This document shows, one piece after another, positions 1-4,833 of a stretch of DNA of 7,227 nt. The notes beneath the pieces are model-generated. The model was not told the origin of the DNA. It saw only the letters and a list, made by a program, of their open reading frames with translations, and made no database searches. The number at the start of each line of letters is the position of its first letter. Positions within the stretch are counted from its first letter, which is position 1. Source of the DNA: Verrucomicrobia bacterium UBA5540 (GTDB taxonomy: Bacteria > Verrucomicrobiota > Kiritimatiellia > Kiritimatiellales > Tichowtungiaceae); the NCBI GenBank assembly GCA_002423675.1, contig DINM01000026.1, positions 22,071-29,297 of the forward strand, given 5' to 3'. The translations under genes were made by a program, and so were the position numbers.

Positions 1-60
1 GCCGGTCAGACGTTTACTCAGCCGCAAACCATCAGCGTGAGTCTGGTCAATGAGGAGTAA
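1..60 (+). CDS. 3' end of an unidentified gene (partial)
   Basis: Frame 1 is open from the window edge and ends at TAA 58-60, giving 19 residues, AGQTFTQPQTISVSLVNEE. The tail is rich in Thr, Ser and Gln and looks like a beta-strand ending in a charged tail. Nothing in it identifies a family. Its last codons (GAG GAG) double as the Shine-Dalgarno sequence of the next gene, whose best start lies 4 bases after this stop, so the two are almost certainly in the same operon. By position it could be another minor pilin or pilus-associated protein, but that is a guess from context only. Confidence 0.6.
   Translation, partial: AGQTFTQPQTISVSLVNEE
52..57 (+). promoter_or_regulatory. Ribosome binding site that decides the pilX-like start
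   Basis: GAGGAG at 52-57 lies 7 bases before ATG 65, an ideal spacing. The earlier in-frame ATG at 50 has no purine-rich site before it and would place this GAGGAG inside the coding region. The start at 65 is therefore preferred. It also gives a short, normal prepilin leader (nine residues ending in Gly). Confidence 0.75.
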
Positions 61-64
61 TTTA

Positions 65-1765
65 ATGAAACCGCAACAAGATAATCAAGGGTTCGTGCTG
101 CCGGCGGTGTTAATGCTTCTTCTCATTGCCTCGTTGGTCGGCGGTGCATTTCTTTTTTCTGCGCGTAACAGCTTTGCCACGGTCGACCAGTGGCGCATGC
201 GCGACGAGTGTCTATTGGGATTGCAGTCCGGTCTGGAGCAGCGGGAATATGAGATGGATCAGGTGGTTAAGGCCGTGACGACCCATGACGTTAATATGTT
301 TGATGGTCTGGACAGTACGAACTCTACAAAATGGATGTATTGGACGAATACCTATGGACCCTCAACCTATGTTGTCGCCACTAAAGTCGTGACCGCGGCC
401 GGTGCGGTGAGTAAGGATCTAACCAATGACACGGCCACGATTTCCATTACGAACATCGCGACGGCTACCCATGGCGGGATCACTCGTAAAGTGCGCGAAG
501 TCGTCCAATATTATTATGCACCGTCGCCAATTGTTGGCGGGGCCGATGGGTCCGTATTTGATAATATTTTCTTCATTGATAACATCGGGCTCTTTTCCGG
601 AGTGAATGCCGACTTTAACGGAGATGTTTATGCCAACAAGGATCTTGATTTGCAGTACTCTTCGCTGAAAGTAAATGGAGACCGCTATTCGGGCGGCGAC
701 ATTCTCAGCAAGCATACGTACAAGAGCGATTCCTGGTCAGGCTATGGAAATGATCGTGCCCGCCCGATGAAATACACGGATGGAAACCGGTCAAACACCA
801 ATACCTACTGGGAACAGGGATATGACGATAATGTGTCATCCTATGAACTGGCCACAATCAAAGAAATGCCGTTTGTTGGACCTCTCGCGGAATATGAGGA
901 CTATGCCATTGCAAATAACGGTGTCGTGAGCAACAGCAGTGTAACAGCATCTGCCGTTTGGGGCGATAATACCGGCGAAAATGCAGGGATCGGCACCAAC
1001 GATACCGGATGCCTGATTCTGATCGGCACAGAAGCGGATCCGATTAACATTTCAGGGATTGTTGTCGCAACCGGCGATATATACATCAAAGGCTATTATA
1101 CCGGACAGGGCACGCTTTATGCCGGCCGCAATATTTACATTATCGGGGATCTGATTGCGAAAGATCCTCCAACGTGGCCTCACCCGGACAGTAATCCAAC
1201 GACGACTGCGGACGCCAATAAAACCAAAGACTTCCTTGGGCTCTGCGCCAAAGGCAGTATGGCGTTCGGTGACCCATCGGCGCTGGATACCAGTTTTCTT
1301 AAAAGCCCGTATACCGGGTCTCATGCCACCGATGCCAGTGATGCCGCGCTGGGCTATGTCAGCTATTATTCGGACGGGATTCCTTATTTTGACGGTGACT
1401 ATACGCAACCGGATGGAAACGGTTCTGAACTGCGTTCAGACGGCAGTACCCGCCATTTCTATGACCCGATGATCAGCGATGCGGCGATCAATGCTCTGGG
1501 AGTCAGCTCAGACATCAGTTGGATTGACGGCTCACTCTACGCCAACCACCTGATTGCCGGAGTTTTTCTCAATGCAACGCTCAACGGGGCGTTTATCTGC
1601 CGCGACGAGTCTGTTGTGCGGCACGGTAACTTGACACTCAACTGGGACATTCGTCTTGGTTCCAGATCCCGGGACAATCTTGGATTTTCGCCCTGGCTGG
1701 TCGGTATGCTTCCTCGGCAGGGATCGGATGGTCGTAAAGTACAATGGACGGAGCTGGTTCCATGA
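65..1765 (+). CDS. PilX-like prepilin (large minor or tip pilin candidate)
   Basis: 566 residues from ATG 65. The N-terminus is a short polar leader ending in Gly9, then Phe10-Val-Leu-Pro-Ala and a hydrophobic helix to about residue 33. This is a type III (prepilin peptidase) signal with G|F cleavage. Position +5 of the mature helix is Ala rather than the usual Glu, as in PilX and GspK-type minor pilins. A polar helix follows (about 35-70, VDQWRMRDECLLGLQSGLEQ), as in PilX N-terminal domains. The rest is a long exported body rich in Gly, Asp, Asn, Ser, Thr and Tyr. Residues about 317-365 are short strands with alternating hydrophobics and Gly (ISGIVVATGDIYIKGYY and on), and 488-512 resemble them. 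This suggests a beta-solenoid-like fold. It would be processed at the inner membrane and built into the pilus, perhaps at the tip. Classical PilX is far shorter (under about 200 residues), so the body is an added domain of unknown role. The stop overlaps the next start by 4 bases (ATGA). Family call fair, function inferred. Confidence 0.72.
   Translation: MKPQQDNQGFVLPAVLMLLLIASLVGGAFLFSARNSFATVDQWRMRDECLLGLQSGLEQREYEMDQVVKAVTTHDVNMFDGLDSTNSTKWMYWTNTYGPSTYVVATKVVTAAGAVSKDLTNDTATISITNIATATHGGITRKVREVVQYYYAPSPIVGGADGSVFDNIFFIDNIGLFSGVNADFNGDVYANKDLDLQYSSLKVNGDRYSGGDILSKHTYKSDSWSGYGNDRARPMKYTDGNRSNTNTYWEQGYDDNVSSYELATIKEMPFVGPLAEYEDYAIANNGVVSNSSVTASAVWGDNTGENAGIGTNDTGCLILIGTEADPINISGIVVATGDIYIKGYYTGQGTLYAGRNIYIIGDLIAKDPPTWPHPDSNPTTTADANKTKDFLGLCAKGSMAFGDPSALDTSFLKSPYTGSHATDASDAALGYVSYYSDGIPYFDGDYTQPDGNGSELRSDGSTRHFYDPMISDAAINALGVSSDISWIDGSLYANHLIAGVFLNATLNGAFICRDESVVRHGNLTLNWDIRLGSRSRDNLGFSPWLVGMLPRQGSDGRKVQWTELVP
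1750..1753 (+). promoter_or_regulatory. Ribosome binding site for the small membrane protein
   Basis: GGAG at 1750-1753 lies 8 bases before ATG 1762. This favours 1762 over the in-frame ATG at 1744. Starting at 1762 also gives a clean signal peptide and a 4-base ATGA overlap with the preceding stop. Confidence 0.65.
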
Positions 1766-2145
1766 CATACCGCAATATCATTTTGTTGATTCTCATTCTG
1801 CTGGCAGGTTCTGCGCGGGCCATTCTTCCGCCGGGTGCAAAGGCCCGCGAGCCGCAGTTACGAGTTTATCGGCAGCAGTTAACGGATACCTATGAAAAAC
1901 GACAGGTTGAGCGGCAGGCAGAGGCCGTTCAGGCTTACGATCGAACCCGTGCGGAAATTGCTATACCGCCGGGGATGCGAAGTGGCCGCGCAGAGGCCGC
2001 GCCAGGATCCGATGCGGACTCTGCCGGTCAGGCGGGGAAAGCCTCCAAAAGAAATCATCGCATTATGGTATCAATCATGCTTTTAATTCTAATCGGGATC
2101 GGAGTTGGATGGGTTCGGTATGCGACACGAAAACCAGATGAATAA
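1762..2145 (+). CDS. Small membrane protein of unknown function in the pilus operon
   Basis: 127 residues from ATG 1762. I do not recognise the family. Residues 1-20 look like a Sec signal peptide (basic YR, then IILLILILLAG, ending SARA before Ile21). Residues about 33-68 are highly charged and helical, rich in Gln, Arg, Glu and Ala, and could form a coiled coil. Residues about 71-98 are a Gly/Ala/Ser/Asp-rich linker. Residues about 101-118 are a strong transmembrane helix, followed by a short basic tail (RYATRKPDE). If the signal is cleaved, the protein has a periplasmic coiled coil and one C-terminal anchor. If it is not cleaved, it spans the membrane twice. It overlaps the pilX-like stop by 4 bases and ends 12 bases before pilM, so co-expression is near certain. 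A role as an assembly factor or as a partner of PilN/PilO, which have similar helix-plus-coil layouts, is possible but unproven. Confidence 0.75.
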   Translation: MTYRNIILLILILLAGSARAILPPGAKAREPQLRVYRQQLTDTYEKRQVERQAEAVQAYDRTRAEIAIPPGMRSGRAEAAPGSDADSAGQAGKASKRNHRIMVSIMLLILIGIGVGWVRYATRKPDE

Positions 2146-2157
2146 AATTTTTAGCCT

Positions 2158-3171
2158 ATGAATTTAAAACTGAAATCCGCCGTTGGTAAAGAACAGGGCA
2201 GGCGCCATTTGGTGAACCTGCTGGCCCTTGACTTTGCCACGACCGGCGTCAAAGCCGTTCGCCTTAAAAAAAACAAAGATCACATTGCGCTGGCCGCAGC
2301 CGATGTCCTTCCACCCTGCGGGATGAATGCCGAAGAACGCCCTGTGCTTCCCAAGCCGCTGGCAGCCTATTACGCGGCACTGTGTGCTACGATAGATAAT
2401 GTGATGCTTCGTGTCTTTACGCAGTCTCTTTCGGAAGAAGAAAGTATTGAAGCCGTGGTGCGCGAAAATCTGAGTGTTGCCACCGACTTCCGCGTCGGCG
2501 GCCGGGTGCTTTCCCGTGCGAAAGGAAAACGCGACAGCACCCTGCTGGGCATTGCATTGCCTGAAAAAACGGTTCGGCATTATCTGGATCTCTTTGATAC
2601 CGGAGCACCCGCTCCGCATTCGCTGGAGGTTTCCGGACTGGCCGCGTTTTCAGCCTTCCTTTTTAATTGCGGTGCACAGACCGAAAATCAAACGATCTGC
2701 CTGATTGAAACCGGTGCGCGGCATACGTATGTTGCCTTCCTGCATCGCAATCAGCTCCAGCTCGTCAACCGCTTTGATGTGGGCGGCGATTCTCTGTTAC
2801 GTCAGGGTCAGGTGACACTCGGTGTGGATGCCGATATGGCCGGCACCATCCTTTCCGGCGGTTCTGTGGATGTCTCGCTTCCGATCCGGCAGGTACTGAG
2901 CCCGTTCACTAAACAGCTTTCAATCTACCGTGAGTTTGTGGAGCGTCAGAACAAGAGTATGCTCTCTGCGGTCTATATTTCCGGCGGACTCTCCACATCG
3001 TCTTATTGGCAGACGGCCATCAAAGAGGTTCTCGGTTTCATTCCACAAGTCTGGAACCCCTTCGAAAAAATTGAAATTCCGCCCGATACCTATCCGGAAA
3101 ATTTAATTGGACAGGAATCCCGCTTTGCAGCGGCAGTTGGCGCGGCGCTGGCGGGGATGGAGGCCGTATGA
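2158..3171 (+). CDS. pilM: PilM, actin-like ATPase of the pilus/secretion platform
   Basis: 337 residues. PilM is a cytoplasmic actin/FtsA-fold protein that docks on the N-terminal peptide of PilN; it corresponds to the cytoplasmic half of GspL. Visible landmarks: phosphate-1 region at 21-36 (LLALDFATTGVKAVRL; family usually LDIGxxxVK), a middle region at about 85-140 where the SHS2-like subdomain belongs, phosphate-2 at 181-194 (CLIETGARHTYVAF, with Glu where Asp is usual), RFDVGGDSL at 205-213, the adenosine motif AVYISGGLS at 271-279, and a typical final helix FAAAVGAALAGM at 323-334. Length is normal for PilM. About 20 residues precede the first strand, longer than usual. ATG 2158 has no clear Shine-Dalgarno (AATTTTTAGCCT before it), so TTG 2209 or GTG 2212, behind a purine-rich GGGCAGG at about 2196-2202, are alternatives. 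Its stop overlaps pilN by 4 bases. The family call is firm; ATP binding is less certain because of the altered motif residues. Confidence 0.88.
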   Translation: MNLKLKSAVGKEQGRRHLVNLLALDFATTGVKAVRLKKNKDHIALAAADVLPPCGMNAEERPVLPKPLAAYYAALCATIDNVMLRVFTQSLSEEESIEAVVRENLSVATDFRVGGRVLSRAKGKRDSTLLGIALPEKTVRHYLDLFDTGAPAPHSLEVSGLAAFSAFLFNCGAQTENQTICLIETGARHTYVAFLHRNQLQLVNRFDVGGDSLLRQGQVTLGVDADMAGTILSGGSVDVSLPIRQVLSPFTKQLSIYREFVERQNKSMLSAVYISGGLSTSSYWQTAIKEVLGFIPQVWNPFEKIEIPPDTYPENLIGQESRFAAAVGAALAGMEAV

Positions 3172-3755
3172 GTCTGCAAATTAACCTGCTTAAAAAATCA
3201 GAACGGCGCTATCAGGGAATCGTCAGCATGAAGGTGATGGCGCTGGGCTCCATCAGTGTTCTTGCAGGGATCACCATTTTGGTTTTTTCGTTGGCGGGTA
3301 TTTCAAAAATGACCCTCAATGCCAATTTGGATCGGGCCCGGCGCGAATGGGAACGGATCGGTCCGCTGGCAGCCGTTGTCCGGAACTGTCAGTCGGCGGC
3401 CGTCTCTAACCGTAAAACGCTGGCGAGTCTCGAGGGCTGGGCGCAGGGAGATCATCTTTCCATGTTCAGCATTCTTCGTGCGGTGCAAAGTCGCATTCCC
3501 GTGCAGATGAGAGTCGAAAACGTTTATGCCGGGTTCGAGCAGGCCTCGGATAAAGATCCGGTTTTCTGCACTCTTCGGCTCAGTGGACGCTCTCAAGGCG
3601 AACTGACAGCGGTGAATGCCAAGCGGAAGCTCAATGCGGATGCTGAGGTCCGCGGATTTTGCGGTGAAGTTAAGCTGGTCTCTTCGCAACGCGAGACGGG
3701 CGAAACATGGATCTTTTCACTTGAAGGCCGCCGTTCGGCGGGAGGGGGCAAATAA
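3168..3755 (+). CDS. pilN: PilN-like inner-membrane platform protein
   Basis: 195 residues. PilN is a single-pass inner-membrane protein whose cytoplasmic N-terminus carries the peptide that inserts into PilM. Here that peptide is QINLLK at residues 4-9, a good match to the conserved INLLP-type motif. A transmembrane helix spans about 23-45, a helical coiled-coil region about 48-90, and a compact alpha/beta domain about 97-187 (FSILRAVQSRIPVQMRVENVY, then PVFCTLRLSGRS and a final strand WIFSLEGR) fits the periplasmic ferredoxin-like domain that pairs with PilO. The length is typical. GGAGG at 3159-3163, inside the last pilM codons, is the likely ribosome site but sits close (4 bases) to ATG 3168. 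The stop TAA shares its last base with the pilO ATG. The sequence is divergent; motif, topology and gene order together make the call. Confidence 0.85.
   Translation: MSLQINLLKKSERRYQGIVSMKVMALGSISVLAGITILVFSLAGISKMTLNANLDRARREWERIGPLAAVVRNCQSAAVSNRKTLASLEGWAQGDHLSMFSILRAVQSRIPVQMRVENVYAGFEQASDKDPVFCTLRLSGRSQGELTAVNAKRKLNADAEVRGFCGEVKLVSSQRETGETWIFSLEGRRSAGGGK
3741..3745 (+). promoter_or_regulatory. Ribosome binding site for pilO inside the pilN tail
   Basis: GGAGG at 3741-3745, within GGAGGGGGCAAATAATG, stands 9 bases before ATG 3755. It is encoded by the Gly-rich C-terminus of PilN (AGGGK). With the TAATG overlap this is a stop/restart junction suited to translational coupling. Confidence 0.75.
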
Positions 3756-4345
3756 TGAAGTGGTCCTCGCTCACCAAAAAACAGCAGCAGATGGCCATCG
3801 CGACGGTCGTGTTGGCTGTTACGCAGATTATTTTAATGGCTCATTTTCTCGGTTTAACCAAACCGGCTGAAGCGCGCGGCGGTGCTGCGAAAAAAGAACT
3901 GATTGATTTAGAGCAGAAGCTGGATGACGCACGCCTTATTCTCAAACGTGAGGAAATGATTCGCCGCGACCTTGCCCAGAGCATCGAAAAACTGGAAACT
4001 TTGACGGTGTATGCGCCGACTTTATCGGATCGTTATGCATGGGCCTATGAATATGTTTCACGTTGCGCCACGCAGTCCCGGGTCGAATTGGACAGCCTCG
4101 AAGAGGTTCTTTATGAGGGCGGCGATAAAAAGAATTCTGACGAGCAACCGTACGAAATTAACGTATCCACGCGGTGTGGCTATAACGGTTTGGTCGAGTT
4201 GCTCTGGCGGCTTGAAAAAGGCAACCCGTTACTGCGAGTCAAGGAGGTGACGATTTCTGCTCTGCCTGATCAGAATTTGTCCCACCAAGTTCGTATTGTC
4301 ATCCAATGGCCGGCCTCGGTGAAAATCGAAAAGGGGGGCAAATGA
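3755..4345 (+). CDS. pilO: PilO-like inner-membrane platform protein
   Basis: 196 residues. PilO is the heterodimer partner of PilN in the periplasm and counterpart of GspM. Layout: a short basic cytoplasmic N-terminus (MKWSSLTKKQQQ), a transmembrane helix at about 13-34, a heptad-like coiled coil at about 44-83 (KKELIDLEQKLDDARLILKR and following), then an alpha/beta domain at about 90-190. Within it, YAWAYEYVSRCATQSRVELDS, YEINVSTRCGYNGLVELLWRLE, and LLRVKEVTISA plus HQVRIVIQW match the strand-helix-strand pattern of PilO ferredoxin-like domains. In particular, the Y/F-NGL-x-LLWRLEK helix before NPLLRV resembles the PilO/GspM family. Length and position directly after pilN agree. Two Cys (C104, C141) lie in the periplasmic part; whether they pair is unknown. 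The stop TGA 4343-4345 overlaps the next ATG in an ATGA junction. Confidence 0.82.
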   Translation: MKWSSLTKKQQQMAIATVVLAVTQIILMAHFLGLTKPAEARGGAAKKELIDLEQKLDDARLILKREEMIRRDLAQSIEKLETLTVYAPTLSDRYAWAYEYVSRCATQSRVELDSLEEVLYEGGDKKNSDEQPYEINVSTRCGYNGLVELLWRLEKGNPLLRVKEVTISALPDQNLSHQVRIVIQWPASVKIEKGGK

Positions 4346-4815
4346 AAGCCGTTCGCTTCTTCAGAGTCGTAAGCGTTCCTTTCATCCTGTCTGGACTGTT
4401 TTTCACCGTGTTGGGTCAAACACCCGACCCGGCAGTGTCTCCGGTTGTTTCTTCCGGGATGGAAAAACCATCTGCCAAATTGACTCAAGGCAAAGCGCCC
4501 GCCGAAAAATGGGAACAGGAATTGCTTAGAGATCCATTCTGGCCAGTCGGGTTTTTTCCGCCCGACTGGAAAAAAGAAACAACCGTTGAAGGCGGAGCGG
4601 ATCTGGACGGATCCGGATGGAAAGCCGCCTCTGCGAAACTTCAAATCAGCGGAACCAGTCGTTTAGGAGACCGGACGGCGGCCATTATAAACGGACAACT
4701 GAAAGTGGCAGGAGATCCGGTAGAGATTTTTTACGAAGGAAAAACCTACCAATGGCTGATTGTCGATATTGATGCGGACGGACAGATTCAGTTGAAAAAA
4801 ACGGGAATTAAATAA
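4342..4815 (+). CDS. PilP/GspC-like periplasmic connector protein
   Basis: 157 residues from ATG 4342, preceded by AAGGGGGG at 4331-4338. An in-frame ATG at 4306 would place 12 extra residues inside pilO and lacks a ribosome site. Residues 1-25 form a signal peptide or N-terminal anchor (MKAVRFFRVV, then hydrophobic to VLG). No lipobox cysteine exists, whereas classical PilP is a lipoprotein. A Pro/Ser/Ala/Lys-rich linker follows (about 27-55), then LLRDPFWPVGFFPPDW at 61-76, where RDPF recalls the motif before the PilP/GspC homology domain. Residues about 97-153 form a small beta domain (LQISGTSRLGDRTAAIINGQ, GDPVEIFYEGKTYQWLIVDI, IQLKK), matching the GspC HR/PilP pattern of Gly-Thr, a processed 'ING', 'GD.V' and a closing strand. 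Such proteins link PilNO (or GspLM) to the secretin N0 domain. Its place between pilO and the secretin gives strong support; sequence alone would be weaker. Confidence 0.72.
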   Translation: MKAVRFFRVVSVPFILSGLFFTVLGQTPDPAVSPVVSSGMEKPSAKLTQGKAPAEKWEQELLRDPFWPVGFFPPDWKKETTVEGGADLDGSGWKAASAKLQISGTSRLGDRTAAIINGQLKVAGDPVEIFYEGKTYQWLIVDIDADGQIQLKKTGIK

Positions 4816-4820
4816 CAAGC

Positions 4821-4825
4821 GGGAG
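4821..4825 (+). promoter_or_regulatory. Ribosome binding site for the secretin gene
   Basis: GGGAG at 4821-4825 is 8 bases before ATG 4834, inside the 18-base gap after the pilP-like stop. It supports 4834 over the in-frame ATGs at 4840 and 4843. Confidence 0.7.
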
Positions 4826-4833
4826 CGGATCTT

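Noticed and set aside
50..64. In-frame ATG at 50 as start of the PilX-like gene
   Set aside because: No ribosome site before it, and it overlaps the GAGGAG that is ideally spaced for ATG 65; the leader is also cleaner from 65.
1744..1761. ATG at 1744 as start of the small membrane protein
   Set aside because: It would put six residues before the signal peptide and deepen the overlap; GGAG at 1750 with ATG 1762 and the ATGA junction fit better.
2146..2157. AT-rich gap before pilM as a promoter
   Set aside because: No convincing -35/-10 pair at proper spacing was seen; the operon layout argues for read-through.
2164..2619. Minus-strand open frame opposite pilM
   Set aside because: Antisense shadow of a well-supported gene; the low-complexity Phe/Arg/His-rich translation resembles no protein family.
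4306..4341. ATG at 4306 as start of the pilP-like gene
   Set aside because: It lies inside pilO with no ribosome site; ATG 4342 has AAGGGGGG just before it and starts a proper signal peptide.
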